From: an uncultured Acidimicrobiaceae bacterium
GTDB taxonomy: Bacteria; Actinomycetota; Acidimicrobiia; Spongiisociales; SHLN01
Direction of reading: 5' to 3'
Length of the DNA: 54,091 nt
Assembly: GCA_947259275.1 (NCBI GenBank)
Contig: CAMYMH010000015.1
Location: 1 to 54,091, forward strand
Shown: positions 39,954 through 49,432 of the stretch, in pieces
Layout: every line of letters starts with the position of its first letter
Position numbering within the stretch: the first letter of the stretch is position 1
The notes under the pieces: model-generated
Databases searched by the model: none
The model's input: the letters and a program-made list of their open reading frames with translations, nothing else
What the model was told of the DNA's origin: nothing
Made by a program: the position numbers and the translations under genes

Positions 39954-42215
39954 GTGAACGTCAATCCTGAGAGCATCGCTCGTGCCAGCAGTAAGCGCCC
40001 GTGGGTGGTCATCGGTTCGTGGGTCGGGCTACTGGTCGTTGCCTTCGTGCTGACCGGCCTGTTCCTGGTCGAGAACCTCACCACCGACTTCGATTTCACC
40101 GACGAGCCCGAGGCCAAGCGGGCCGAGCTGCTTCTGGAAGATCGCCTGCGCGGTCCCGCCACCTTCACGGAACTCATCGTGGTCAGCTCCGAACCCGGGA
40201 GCGCGGGCGGGGCCGACTTCCAGGGGTACGTTGGCGAGTTACAGGCGGCCGTGAGCGGATTGGGCACCGACATAGTCCAGGCGGTGGTGCCGGTCGGGCA
40301 GACCGGTGAACCCGTCATATCGGCCGACGGTGGAGACCAGCTCATCACCGTGGTTCTCACCAAGACCGACCTCGACGACGCCAGCACGGACGCGGCCGCC
40401 ATCAAAGACGCCATCGAAGCAGTCGAGGTGCCCTCCGGGATTGAAGCCCGCTTGTTCGGCCAGGCAACTATCGGCAACGACTTTGAGCGACTCGCTCAGG
40501 AAGGACTCGAGAAGGGTGAGACCATCGGCGTCGTCGTGGCCCTCATTGTCCTACTGGTGGTCATCGGTGCGGCGGTTGCGTCCGGCCTCCCCATCCTGCT
40601 GGCAATTGCCGCCATCGCAGCTGCGATCGGCGTCACCGCCTTTATCGGCAACTACATGTCGCTCTCGTTCTTTGTGGTCAACTTCATCACCATGATCGGC
40701 CTGGCGGTGGGGATCGACTACGCCCTCTTCATCGTCGCCCGCTACCGGGAGGAGCGGGTGCGCGGGTTCGACAAGATCGAGGCGATCGGACGGGCCGGGG
40801 CTACCGCCAACCGGGCCGTGTTCTTCTCCGGCCTCACCGTGGTGTTGGCGCTGCTCGGGATGTTGTTCGTGCCCAACACCATCTTCCGCAGCCTTGGGGT
40901 CGGTGCCATCGTGGTGGTGATCCTGGCGGTGGCCGCCTCGATGACGCTGTTGCCTGCGCTGCTGGCACTGCTGGGCGACCGTATCAACAAGGGCCGGGTC
41001 CGCAAGCAATCCTCGCTGGATAACGTCGATAAGACCGGCGGCATGTGGGACAAGATCACTGATCTCGTCATGGCGCGACCGATTTTGTGGCTGGCCGGTG
41101 GCGCCGGAGTGATGCTGGTGCTAGGAGCCTTCGCTCTGAGCATGGAGACGGGCTTCTCGGGTGTGAGCACGCTGCCCGAGGACCTCGCATCCAAGCAAGC
41201 CTTCGAGATCCTCGAGACGGAGTTCGGGCTGGGGGGTGCAACCGACCCGGTCGAGGTGGTCATCGATGGCCAGTTCACGTCCGATGTCGATGCCGCCATC
41301 ACCGTCCTCACCGACTCGATTGCCGGCAACCCGAGCTTCGGGACCCCGGACCCGGTCGAGGTCAATGCGGCTGGTGATCTGGCCCTGCTCTCGATTCCGC
41401 TGACCGGCGATTTTCAGAGCGAAGCCTCCGGCGCGGCGGTGGAACTCCTGAGGGACGACCTGGTCCCGGCCGCGTTTGCAGGGACGGACACCGAAGTGCT
41501 GGTGGGCGGCGCCAGCGCCTTCAATGTCGATTTCTTCGAGGATGTTCGGGTGTTCACGCCGATCGTGTTTGCGTTCGTGCTCGGGCTCAGCTTCATCCTG
41601 CTGACCGTCGTGTTCCGGTCGATCGTGTTGCCGGTCAAGGCGATTTTCCTGAACCTGCTGTCGGTGGCCGCCGCTTACGGGGCGGTGGTGATCGCGTTCC
41701 AGGAAGGGATCGGACCGAGCTGGGTGAAGAGCATCATCGGGTTCCAGCAAGTCGAGGCGATCGAGGCCTGGCTGCCGCTGTTCCTGTTCGCGGTGCTGTT
41801 CGGTCTGTCGATGGATTACCACGTGTTCTTGCTGACGCGGATCCGCGAGCACTTCGACCAGACGGGTAACAATTCGCTGTCGGTGGCCCATGGTCTCCGC
41901 ACTACCGGGGCCATCATCACCGGCGCCGCTCTCATCATGGTGGCGGTGTTCAGCGGGTTCGCCCTCGGGGATCTCGTGCCACTCCAGCAGATGGGATTCG
42001 GGTTGGCGATCGCCGTCCTCCTCGACGCCACCATCGTCCGGTCGATCCTGGTGCCTGCCACCATGCGGCTGCTGGGCGACTACAACTGGTACCTCCCGAA
42101 GTGGCTCGACTGGCTGCCCCACATCGACATCGAAGGCCACGAGGCGGCCCTCGAAGCCCAGACTCGCGAGGTCGGGGTGGAGGTCGAGGAAGAGGTGGGT
42201 GTCCCCGTCGACTAG
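39954..42215 (+). CDS. MMPL/RND-family membrane transporter
   Basis: 753 aa with two homologous halves, each with one helix, a large extracytoplasmic loop and five more helices. Proton-relay/MMPL signatures: GLAVGIDYALFIVARYREER in the first half and GLSMDYHVFLLTRIREH in the second. Family members export lipids or small molecules using the proton gradient. The GTG at 39954 has GGGAGGAG upstream; the frame extends to 39645 but overlaps the preceding gene. The TAG stop lies in the IS481 target duplication (42211-42216), so the protein is intact despite the insertion. Confidence 0.9.
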   Translation: MNVNPESIARASSKRPWVVIGSWVGLLVVAFVLTGLFLVENLTTDFDFTDEPEAKRAELLLEDRLRGPATFTELIVVSSEPGSAGGADFQGYVGELQAAVSGLGTDIVQAVVPVGQTGEPVISADGGDQLITVVLTKTDLDDASTDAAAIKDAIEAVEVPSGIEARLFGQATIGNDFERLAQEGLEKGETIGVVVALIVLLVVIGAAVASGLPILLAIAAIAAAIGVTAFIGNYMSLSFFVVNFITMIGLAVGIDYALFIVARYREERVRGFDKIEAIGRAGATANRAVFFSGLTVVLALLGMLFVPNTIFRSLGVGAIVVVILAVAASMTLLPALLALLGDRINKGRVRKQSSLDNVDKTGGMWDKITDLVMARPILWLAGGAGVMLVLGAFALSMETGFSGVSTLPEDLASKQAFEILETEFGLGGATDPVEVVIDGQFTSDVDAAITVLTDSIAGNPSFGTPDPVEVNAAGDLALLSIPLTGDFQSEASGAAVELLRDDLVPAAFAGTDTEVLVGGASAFNVDFFEDVRVFTPIVFAFVLGLSFILLTVVFRSIVLPVKAIFLNLLSVAAAYGAVVIAFQEGIGPSWVKSIIGFQQVEAIEAWLPLFLFAVLFGLSMDYHVFLLTRIREHFDQTGNNSLSVAHGLRTTGAIITGAALIMVAVFSGFALGDLVPLQQMGFGLAIAVLLDATIVRSILVPATMRLLGDYNWYLPKWLDWLPHIDIEGHEAALEAQTREVGVEVEEEVGVPVD

Positions 42216-43189
42216 CTGTGCTCTTCGGGGAGGTTGTCCCCGAGGGTGCTGATGGGGGTGGCCCATTTGAGCGCTCCGTGGGCTCGGTGGTGATTGTAGA
42301 AGTGGATGAACCCGTCATAGGCGGTGCTGCGTTGGGTCTCTGAGGTCCAGGGTCGGATGTAGGCCCATTCTTCGAGGAGGATGCGGTGGAAGCGTTCGAC
42401 TTTGCCGTTGGTTTGGGGTCGGCGGGGTCGGGTCTTCTTGACGGTGGTGCCGGTGGCGGCGCAGGCCCGGTGCCAGAGTCCGGAGCGGTAGCAGGAGCCG
42501 TTGTCGGTGATGACCCGTTGCGGTGTGATCCCGATCGATTGATACCAGGCGGCGGCTCTCTGCCAGAACCCGGCGGCAGTGGTGGCTTTCTCGTCGGGGA
42601 GGATCTCGGAGTACACAATGCGGGTGCGGTCATCGACCGCTGAGTGGATATACCGATAGCCAGCACCGCTGTGACCGTGATAGCCGTCTTGGCCTCTTCC
42701 TCGGGTCCGCCAGCCACCTCCATCGGGGATCCCGGCGAGTTTTTTGACGTCAACGTGGATCAACTCGCCGGGGTGTTCTCGCTCATACCGGTGGACACGT
42801 GTGGTGTTGGTGGCTCGGTCACCCCGATCGAGACGACCCAGACCGGCCCGGGTCAGGATCTGCTGAACCGTGGAGGCCGCTAACCCCACCTCATGACCAA
42901 TGTGGTCTGCACCCCAACGGTGCTTGCGTCGGAGATGAATCACTCGCCGACGCAGCCGCCGGGGAGTGCGATTCGGTGAACGGTGCGGGCGTGAGGACCG
43001 ATCCCGCAAGCCGGCCTCACCCTCACCCCGGAACCGGTCCCGCCACTTCCGCACCGTCTTGGCATCCACCTGAAACCGCTCAGCGGTGGCCTCAATTGTC
43101 CAACCACGTTCCAAGACACAAGCCACCATCCGACGGCGACCCGCCGGAGTAAGCGGCGCATTGGGATGCTGGGATCTAGCGTGAGACAC
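42212..43189 (-). CDS. IS481-family transposase
   Basis: 325-aa DDE transposase. N-terminal helix-turn-helix (TIEATAERFQVDAKTVRKWR), a second HTH (GADHIGHEVGLAASTVQQIL), then the catalytic core with Asp in ELIHVDVKKLAG, Asp in VITDNGSCY and Glu in VERFHRILLEEWAY. Full length and uninterrupted, so probably active recently. Its TAG stop (42212-42214) is outside the element, in the duplicated target ACTAGC: the element does not encode its own stop codon. Confidence 0.95.
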   Translation of the reverse strand: MSHARSQHPNAPLTPAGRRRMVACVLERGWTIEATAERFQVDAKTVRKWRDRFRGEGEAGLRDRSSRPHRSPNRTPRRLRRRVIHLRRKHRWGADHIGHEVGLAASTVQQILTRAGLGRLDRGDRATNTTRVHRYEREHPGELIHVDVKKLAGIPDGGGWRTRGRGQDGYHGHSGAGYRYIHSAVDDRTRIVYSEILPDEKATTAAGFWQRAAAWYQSIGITPQRVITDNGSCYRSGLWHRACAATGTTVKKTRPRRPQTNGKVERFHRILLEEWAYIRPWTSETQRSTAYDGFIHFYNHHRAHGALKWATPISTLGDNLPEEHS

Positions 43190-43282
43190 GAGCCCTCCTT
43201 GTGAGATGTGAGTCGTTCAGCCCACAGTCTCGCTTGGAGGGCTCACACCATCACCCCAGGGACAACGTCCCCGGTTATCACA
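42217..43282. mobile_element. IS481-family insertion sequence, complete, with 6-bp target duplication
   Basis: 1066-bp element with imperfect inverted ends of about 31 bp: left TGTGCTCTTCGGGGAGGTTG and right (reverse) TGTGATAACCGGGGACGTTG, both followed by TCCC...GGGTG. The flanking duplication is ACTAGC at 42211-42216 and 43283-43288, which fits the NCTAGN target preference known for IS481. The element carries one transposase gene on the minus strand. Confidence 0.92.
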
Positions 43283-43283
43283 A

Positions 43284-43577
43284 CTAGCCGAGGCGCTCCA
43301 CCATCACCGTGTCGGCCTCGACGATGAACTCGTCGGGAGCCGGCCGGATGGCGCGGCGGGCCTCAGAGTCGTAATACGCCTGGTTGGCTTCTTCGAAGGT
43401 GCCCGGCCCGGTATGGGAGACCACCCAGGCAAAGCCGGCTTCGTCCCGTGACACCCAGGCGCCCTGCACCCTGAACCCGGCGGCTCGCCGGGCCGGCAGA
43501 ATCTGCTCGCGCCACAGGGTGACAAACTCATCGACCCGGTCCGGGTCGAGCCGGTAGATCCGGAGCTGTGTTGCCAT
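43284..43577 (-). CDS. NIPSNAP-like small alpha/beta protein
   Basis: 97 aa: MATQLRIYRLDPDRVDEFV, then AGFRVQGAWVSRDEAGFAWV and EFIVEADTVMVERLG, a ferredoxin-like fold typical of NIPSNAP or antibiotic-biosynthesis-monooxygenase-like proteins. The ATG at 43577 has AGAGGA upstream; the longer frame to 43694 lacks similarity. Its TAG stop lies in the right copy of the IS target duplication. Before the insertion it converged on the MMPL gene with a 4-nt overlap. Confidence 0.75.
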   Translation of the reverse strand: MATQLRIYRLDPDRVDEFVTLWREQILPARRAAGFRVQGAWVSRDEAGFAWVVSHTGPGTFEEANQAYYDSEARRAIRPAPDEFIVEADTVMVERLG

Positions 43578-43906
43578 GGAAGGTCCTCTCTCTGATCTCA
43601 GCTTGTGATCCCGGGTCTGCCACATGCGGCCGCGCCGTGGGTCGCGTCGGCGGCCAGACAGCCACATGGTATGCCGGCGGCAACGGATTGGCATCGATCT
43701 GCCAGGCGAGGCCAGGAGGTACCGTTACCCGGGGTGCAGTGCTGCTCTGCGGGCTTCTCGCCAAGCCCGCAGACTGACATTGGCCGAGAACGATTGAATA
43801 AACTACGCTGAGTGAGTACCACCGGGGACGCGGCGGAACTCGTCAGCGACAGGAGTGATGGGGGTACGGCATAAAGACAGCGGGAAACCACTCGAGTATA
43901 TCGGGC
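43578..43906. other. Intergenic divergent region before the polysaccharide locus
   Basis: About 330 nt. TTGGCC and TACGCT near 43782-43812 are 18 bp apart and could be the promoter of the sugar transferase gene. A possible upstream ATG at 43855 opens only a short frame. No gene recognised. Confidence 0.4.
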
Positions 43907-44608
43907 GTGCTTGGAGAGGGTCCTCAAGGCGCGAGGACTGGTGCTGGGCTGCAGCCACCAGTCCACCCCCGACTCAGTTCCGACGCCAAGCTTCTGACGG
44001 CCTCGCGCGGGAAGCTCGCTTTGAAGCGGATCATGGATTTCACCCTCGGGGGAATCTTGTTCTTGATCGTGCTGCCGGCGCTGCTGACGATTGCATTGCT
44101 GATCGCCGTCACCTCGCGGGGACCGGTGCTCCATCTGGCTGCTAGAGCCGGACGGGACGGGCGGCCCTTTCTGCTGCTCAAGTTTCGAACCATGCAGCAG
44201 GATGCCGAGCAACATCGAGAAGGGCTCGACTCGTCGAACGAGCAGGACGGACCCCTCTTCAAAATGAAGAACGATCCGCGGGTCACTCGAGTTGGCAGGT
44301 TCCTGCGACGTTTTTCTCTCGATGAATTGCCCCAGATTGTCCATGTGGTAACCGGACGAATGAGCCTGGTCGGACCCCGGCCCCATCTCCTTGCAGAAGT
44401 CGCCCAGTACGAGAACTGGGAAAGGGCCAGGATGCTCGTGAAACCAGGACTCACCGGAATGTGGCAAGTAAACGGGCGATCCGATCTCGACTGGGACACC
44501 CACCTCGGGCTGGATTTCCAGTACATCGAAGAGTGGACGTTCATGCTCGATATCAAGCTGCTGTTGCGCACGATTCCTGTGGTATTGAGCGGCAACGGGG
44601 CGTACTGA
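43907..44608 (+). CDS. Polyprenyl-phosphate sugar-1-phosphate transferase (initiating enzyme)
   Basis: 233 aa. N-terminal basic stretch and KRIMDFTLGG leading into one membrane helix, then the catalytic domain with LLLKFRTM, FLRRFSLDELPQ and MSLVGPRPHL, and PGLTGMWQVNGRSD, all hallmarks of WcaJ/RfbP-type enzymes that put the first sugar on the undecaprenyl carrier. This is the short form without the extra N-terminal helices. First gene of the exopolysaccharide locus. Confidence 0.92.
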   Translation: MLGEGPQGARTGAGLQPPVHPRLSSDAKLLTASRGKLALKRIMDFTLGGILFLIVLPALLTIALLIAVTSRGPVLHLAARAGRDGRPFLLLKFRTMQQDAEQHREGLDSSNEQDGPLFKMKNDPRVTRVGRFLRRFSLDELPQIVHVVTGRMSLVGPRPHLLAEVAQYENWERARMLVKPGLTGMWQVNGRSDLDWDTHLGLDFQYIEEWTFMLDIKLLLRTIPVVLSGNGAY

Positions 44609-44806
44609 CGCCACCGCGTCGGCGCCAACAAGAGATTGGCCGCAACGTGCAACCTGCTTCGACAGAGCTGGAACTCGGGCTTTGGAACGCAACATCCGGG
44701 GCGAATCCTCGTTCGACCCGGCACCACCTTGGCACTATGTTGAAAAGGGACGGTTGTCGTACGAGGTGGGGTGTGGCAGCGCCGAGTCGCGACTCAGGGA
44801 ACCAAG
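44609..44806. other. Short intergenic region in the polysaccharide locus
   Basis: About 200 nt; no gene. GAGG/GGGG-rich sequence near 44760-44775 precedes a possible earlier GTG start of the next gene at 44771. Confidence 0.35.
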
Positions 44807-45571
44807 ATGGGCGTAGCGGACACCATTGAAATCCTCGGGGTGCAGTTGCACCTGCTGACGAGCAGTCAACTCGTTCAGGCGATCGCCGGTTGGGCGGGTG
44901 AGGAGCACAAGCGTGTCGTAGCTCATGTCAACACCCACGCCATCAACCTCGCCTATGCCAATGAGCGTTTCCGGGCCACGCTCAATGGCGCCGATCTCGT
45001 GTTTTGTGACGGCTACGGCGTCGCATGGGCTGCCCGGAGGAAGGGCTACCCGGTTCCGGAACGGCTCGGCATCTCTGACTGGATCGATGAGTTGGCGGCG
45101 ACCTTGGCGGCCCACGACTTCTCGCTGTTCCTGCTGGGCGACGAAGATGGCGTTGCCGAGCTCGCGGCCCAAGCCCTGCGGCGACGGCACCCGGGCCTGC
45201 GGGTGGTTGGCGCCCATCATGGGTTCTTTGCGAAACAAGGAGCTGAGAACGATCGCGTCATCCGGAAGATCAACGACTCCGGTGCTGATGTGTTGATGGT
45301 GGGACTCGGAATGCCGGCTCAGGAGTTTTGGATCGAGGACAACCTTGGTGAGCTTGGAGCACGCGTCTTCATGCCGGTGGGCGCCACCTATCGTTGGTAT
45401 GCCGGGATCGAGAGACGCGCTCCCAAGTGGATGGCCGATCGGGGCCTCGAGTGGATGGGCCGGCTGTTTTGGCATCCGGTGCGGATGTTTCGGAGATATG
45501 TCGTCGGCAATCCTGCTTTCGTGTGGCGGATCCTCCACGCCGATCGCAGGGCACCGAGCGGAGTTGAATGA
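44807..45571 (+). CDS. WecG/TagA/CpsF-family glycosyltransferase
   Basis: 254 aa, GT26 family. Motifs: AHVNTHAINLAYAN, NGADLVFCDGYGVAW and LMVGLGMPAQEFWIEDN. Adds the second sugar (often ManNAc-type) to the lipid-linked primer. The ATG at 44807 has AGGGA 7 nt upstream; a GTG at 44771 would add 12 residues. The stop overlaps the polymerase-like gene (ATGATGG). Confidence 0.9.
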   Translation: MGVADTIEILGVQLHLLTSSQLVQAIAGWAGEEHKRVVAHVNTHAINLAYANERFRATLNGADLVFCDGYGVAWAARRKGYPVPERLGISDWIDELAATLAAHDFSLFLLGDEDGVAELAAQALRRRHPGLRVVGAHHGFFAKQGAENDRVIRKINDSGADVLMVGLGMPAQEFWIEDNLGELGARVFMPVGATYRWYAGIERRAPKWMADRGLEWMGRLFWHPVRMFRRYVVGNPAFVWRILHADRRAPSGVE

Positions 45572-47040
45572 TGGTAGAAGCGTCGGGCGCGCCCGATTTG
45601 GCAGCTGATGAAACGGCGGAGGGGGAGGGATCTGTCCTATCGCCGACAGCCCGTCGCCTTCGAAGCCGTCTCCACAAGCGTCGGGACGCTGAGCTGCGTC
45701 CCCGCACCAAGGCGTCTCGACTGCTGCTCTTCACCTTTCTGGCCCTGCCGGTGTCCTGGCTGCTTGGACTGCACGAGTTGGCGTGGCCTGTTCTGGTCCT
45801 TCCCATCGCCGGATTTCTGGTCAGGCGGGGCCGCATATACGCGCCACGAGCATTGCTCCTCTGGCTACTCTACGTGGCAATTGCACTCGTGGCCGCGGTC
45901 AGCGCCGGAATCGGGTACTTCACCGTGGTCATGTATCTGGCTGCAACTGTTCTGTTCCTTTTCGGGTTCAACGCCAGCATCGATGAGCTGCCGGACCATG
46001 TCGTGGTATCGGTAATGGCCCTGTTCTGGGTGACGATGGTGGTGGGCGGCCTCATCTCAATCGCAACAGGAGTAACCGAGTTTCCGAGCCTGGGCGCAAC
46101 CATCTTTCAACCAGAGCCCGGAAGCTGGCTCGAGGGTGTGACCAAGGTGCAGTTTGCCGATCCGCTCAAAGAAGGGTACACGGAGGGTCTCTTCGGGAGC
46201 TGGGACTCACGGCCCAAGGGCTTCTTGACGTGGTCGAATCACTGGGGCTCAGCCTTCGTCATGCTGCTCCCTGCCAGCCTCCTTCTCCGCTTTCAGATGG
46301 AACGAGGGCGCCTCAGGAACTTGCTCGACATCACAATCGTGCTGAGCGTTGTTCCCTTTGTGCTGGCGCGCAATCGATGGGCCTGGCTGTCCCTGGTCGT
46401 GGTCGTGGTCTATGGAATAGTCCGGTTCTGGCGGCCGCGGCCGTACCTTGCACGTTCGCTGCTGGGGTTGCTGGTGGCGAGCGCCGTGATCATCGCGTCG
46501 ACGCCGCTTGTGACGGTCGTGATCGATCGGCTGGAATTCGAGGGGAGCGAGGGCTCCCGATCGGAGCAATATCAGCAGAGTTTCGATCTCATCGATGAGT
46601 CCCCGTGGCTCGGTTTTGGGGTATCTCAGGTCTCCACCGACCCAGATTGGGAGGGTTTGGAGTTGGGAATTGATAGCCAGATTCTTCAAACCATGGTTCT
46701 TCATGGCGTCGTGGCCCTCGCCGTGTTCCTAGCGTGGATGCTGTTGATCCTGCACGCGACGCGGGCGATGGACACCCCGCTCCTGGTCCTGGCGCATGTC
46801 GGCGCCTTCGTTCTCCTATTTCACTCGATGTACTACGTCTTCCTTCCGCACCGACTCATGTTTTTGATGCTGCTGGCGGGTTCGGCCTATCGCTATCGAT
46901 ATTTGGTCGTCGAACCACGCACCAAGCGGGGCAGGGTACTCGTGGACCGACGTGCCAAATCGGGGCTGATTCTGGTCTGGTCCGCCGACTGGCTTCGGAG
47001 GTCACGAGTCCGAAATGCCCGGCGCGCCGATGGACGGTGA
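45568..47040 (+). CDS. O-antigen ligase/polymerase-like membrane protein
   Basis: 490 aa with about eleven hydrophobic segments, a charged N-terminus of about 45 residues and a large loop between helices before FGSWDSRPKGFLTWSNHWGS, the usual place of the active loop in Wzy/WaaL proteins. A late FDLIDESPWLGFGVSQ segment matches the N..GxGxG-like region of the ligase family. Likely the polymerase of the exopolysaccharide. Overlaps its neighbours at both ends. Confidence 0.78.
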   Translation: MMVEASGAPDLAADETAEGEGSVLSPTARRLRSRLHKRRDAELRPRTKASRLLLFTFLALPVSWLLGLHELAWPVLVLPIAGFLVRRGRIYAPRALLLWLLYVAIALVAAVSAGIGYFTVVMYLAATVLFLFGFNASIDELPDHVVVSVMALFWVTMVVGGLISIATGVTEFPSLGATIFQPEPGSWLEGVTKVQFADPLKEGYTEGLFGSWDSRPKGFLTWSNHWGSAFVMLLPASLLLRFQMERGRLRNLLDITIVLSVVPFVLARNRWAWLSLVVVVVYGIVRFWRPRPYLARSLLGLLVASAVIIASTPLVTVVIDRLEFEGSEGSRSEQYQQSFDLIDESPWLGFGVSQVSTDPDWEGLELGIDSQILQTMVLHGVVALAVFLAWMLLILHATRAMDTPLLVLAHVGAFVLLFHSMYYVFLPHRLMFLMLLAGSAYRYRYLVVEPRTKRGRVLVDRRAKSGLILVWSADWLRRSRVRNARRADGR

Positions 47041-48091
47041 GCCACAAAGCAAGCAACCTCCGACCGACCGGGACCCGGTCGCCGATCAGCGCGAACATGC
47101 GCTTGGAGCGCTGTGGGAAATGGCCGCAGCCTCGCGCTACGACGTGGCGGTGCTTTCAACGAATCCCGATGCGATCCCGTCGAGTCGACTGCGCGAGGTG
47201 TCGGGTGCCGCCTGGATGCATCTCAAAGGCGCCGCCGGCATTATCACGGCACGCAAGAGCGATGCGATCGTCCTCACGAAATTCAAGACGCCCCTGCTTC
47301 CGTTGCTGATGTTGCTCACCTTCCCGTGGGCGAAGCAGGTCTTCATGGTTGTTCACCACACCATCCAGCAGGCGTTCGGTAGTGCCTGGCCGCGGCCGGT
47401 GCTCTGGTTGGCGGCCCGGCTCGGCTACGGGTTGTTGGTTTTCGAGTCGACGGAAGCCCTCCGATGCGCCCCGCTCGATTCGATCGGGCTCAGGCGGGTG
47501 ATCGAGATACCCGAACCGGGGCCTCACTCCTCATGGTGGGACACCGAGCCAATCCCCCAAGGGGTGAGAGATCCGGCGATAGTCGGGGTGGTCGGCGAGC
47601 GCCGCGCCGAGAAAGGTACCGACGCCCTCATCTGCGAGCTCAAGGCAATCCAACAGAGGGGCGACGCTGCCATCGACATACTGGTCGCGGCGAGGAACCT
47701 GCATGAATACCCGGGCGAGTTGCTGGAGGGTGTCCTCACCATGGAAACGTCCGACATGTCAAGCTATTGCGAGGCGCTCCGGCGATGCGACATCGTCGCC
47801 ATCAATCATTCAGAGGACCGATACCGTCATCGGACCAGTGGGGTCCTCGCCGATGCCATAGTCTTCGGGTGCCACGTCGTCGCGCCCGATTACCCGGTGT
47901 TTCGCTACCAGCTCACCACTCCCACCAGGGTAGGTGCGACCTTTACCAGTCTTGCCGGGGTCGGCGCGGCGATTGCCTCCGTGCTTGATGCTCGGGGGGG
48001 GAAAGCCGATCCCTTCACGCCGCAACGTCAGCGGCGACTGCCTGCGGGTATGGCTGCCGAGTTCGATGCGCAGCTCGAATCGCTTCTGTGA
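47015..48091 (+). CDS. Glycosyltransferase-like protein (GT-B fold, degenerate)
   Basis: 358 aa. The N-terminal half reads like the acceptor domain of GT4 enzymes (YDVAVLSTNPDAIPSS, FMVVHHTIQQAFGS), the C-terminal half has VGVVGERRAEKGTDAL and GVLADAIVFGCHVVAPDYPV in place of the usual donor site. It lacks a clear EX7E motif, so activity is uncertain. Start at ATG 47015 overlaps the upstream gene by 26 nt; ATG 47030 is also possible. Confidence 0.65.
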   Translation: MPGAPMDGEPQSKQPPTDRDPVADQREHALGALWEMAAASRYDVAVLSTNPDAIPSSRLREVSGAAWMHLKGAAGIITARKSDAIVLTKFKTPLLPLLMLLTFPWAKQVFMVVHHTIQQAFGSAWPRPVLWLAARLGYGLLVFESTEALRCAPLDSIGLRRVIEIPEPGPHSSWWDTEPIPQGVRDPAIVGVVGERRAEKGTDALICELKAIQQRGDAAIDILVAARNLHEYPGELLEGVLTMETSDMSSYCEALRRCDIVAINHSEDRYRHRTSGVLADAIVFGCHVVAPDYPVFRYQLTTPTRVGATFTSLAGVGAAIASVLDARGGKADPFTPQRQRRLPAGMAAEFDAQLESLL

Positions 48092-48106
48092 AGCCGTCCG
48101 GAACCC

Positions 48107-49300
48107 TCAAACCGCTCGCTCGTAGACCTCGAGGAGTCGCTCTACGGCGAGGTCCCATCTAGCGCGTTCGATCACGAGCTGACGGGCGGCCGAGCCGGCA
48201 CGCCCGCGCAACTGTGGGTTGTCGAGCAGCTCAACGATTATCTGAGCAAAGCCCTCCGGGGTGCTCCTCACGAATCCATGGATTCCATCGTCGATTGGGA
48301 TACCTTCCCCGCCGACCGGAGTGGTGACCACCGGCCGGGCAAAAGCCATGGCCTCCAGCACCTTGTTCTTGATGCCAGCACCCGACAAGATCGGCGCGAT
48401 CGCAATGGAGGCGGCCTCGAGGTACGGTCGGACGTCATCGACGTACCCGGTAACTTCGACATGAGCCCCGGCCAGCCGCCTGATCTCCGGGGCCGGGTTC
48501 TTGCCGACAATCCAGACCTTCACCTGGGGACGGGCCGCGACCACTGACGGCAGCACGTGCTTCGCAAACCAGACCACCCCTTCGATGTTCGCCCGGTAAG
48601 CCATGTCGCCGACGAACACCAGCGTGTCGGAGTGATCCCCGGCGCCACCAGCAGGAGAGAAGTAGCCCGCGGCATCCACGCCGTTCGGGATGGCCGTCAC
48701 CCGAGTCGGATCGGCGCCGGCCTTGACCAAGACCGTCCGATCTTCGTCGGAGAGCACGACCAGCTCGGTCCCAAGGTCTATTGCGCGTCGCTCGAAACGC
48801 TCAACGATCCGCGCCCGGATCCGAAAGGCAGTCCGAGACAGCCCCCGTGAGTTGGCTGCATACCGGCGGTAGAGGACACCCCACGAGTCCATGAGGTCGA
48901 GAACCACCGGCCTTTGATGGCTGAGCAGGCCCGGAACGTACTGAGCCATTGCCAATCCAAACACATGCACGATGTCATACGCATGTTTCTCGTTGGCCGC
49001 TTCCAGCGCCCGCTGGAATTCATCGGAGCGGTGCCACACAACGAATTTCGGAACCAGGCGCGGGTAAGCAAGCAGTCTGGCCCGCAGGTCGCTGACGGCC
49101 GGGCGGGGGACACGTGTCCAGTGAGTGAGAACCCTTTCGGCGTCAAGAGACCGTTCATCTAGCTCACCCCCGTCCGTGAAGCTCACGGCGTCGACTTGGT
49201 GGTTGCATGCCAATCCCGACACGAGATGCCAAGCGCGAATCTCCTCTCCGCCGCGGGGTGGCAACGGATCGATGCGGGAAACGAAGAGGACCTTCACCAC
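48107..49300 (-). CDS. Glycosyltransferase family 4 enzyme
   Basis: 397-aa GT-B enzyme. N-terminus VKVLFVSRIDPLPPRGGEEI, then DLMDSWGVLYRR, a linker TAIPNGVDAAGYF, the donor domain start VFVGDMAYRANIEG and the EX7E-type region SGAGIKNKVLEAMAFARPVV. Transfers a sugar in polysaccharide assembly. It is encoded opposite to its neighbours, converging with the upstream glycosyltransferase gene with 15 nt between stops. Confidence 0.9.
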   Translation of the reverse strand: MVKVLFVSRIDPLPPRGGEEIRAWHLVSGLACNHQVDAVSFTDGGELDERSLDAERVLTHWTRVPRPAVSDLRARLLAYPRLVPKFVVWHRSDEFQRALEAANEKHAYDIVHVFGLAMAQYVPGLLSHQRPVVLDLMDSWGVLYRRYAANSRGLSRTAFRIRARIVERFERRAIDLGTELVVLSDEDRTVLVKAGADPTRVTAIPNGVDAAGYFSPAGGAGDHSDTLVFVGDMAYRANIEGVVWFAKHVLPSVVAARPQVKVWIVGKNPAPEIRRLAGAHVEVTGYVDDVRPYLEAASIAIAPILSGAGIKNKVLEAMAFARPVVTTPVGGEGIPIDDGIHGFVRSTPEGFAQIIVELLDNPQLRGRAGSAARQLVIERARWDLAVERLLEVYERAV

Positions 49301-49432
49301 GCCACACCCTATCGGTCCGGTTGCAGATCTAAGGCTTATCGATAGGGTGATTGGCAGGTGCTGTGCGCAGTTGGGTGCCGACTCAATGGGTCAGTTCGTC
49401 AACCCCACAGTTTCACGAAAGGTCGGAACGGG

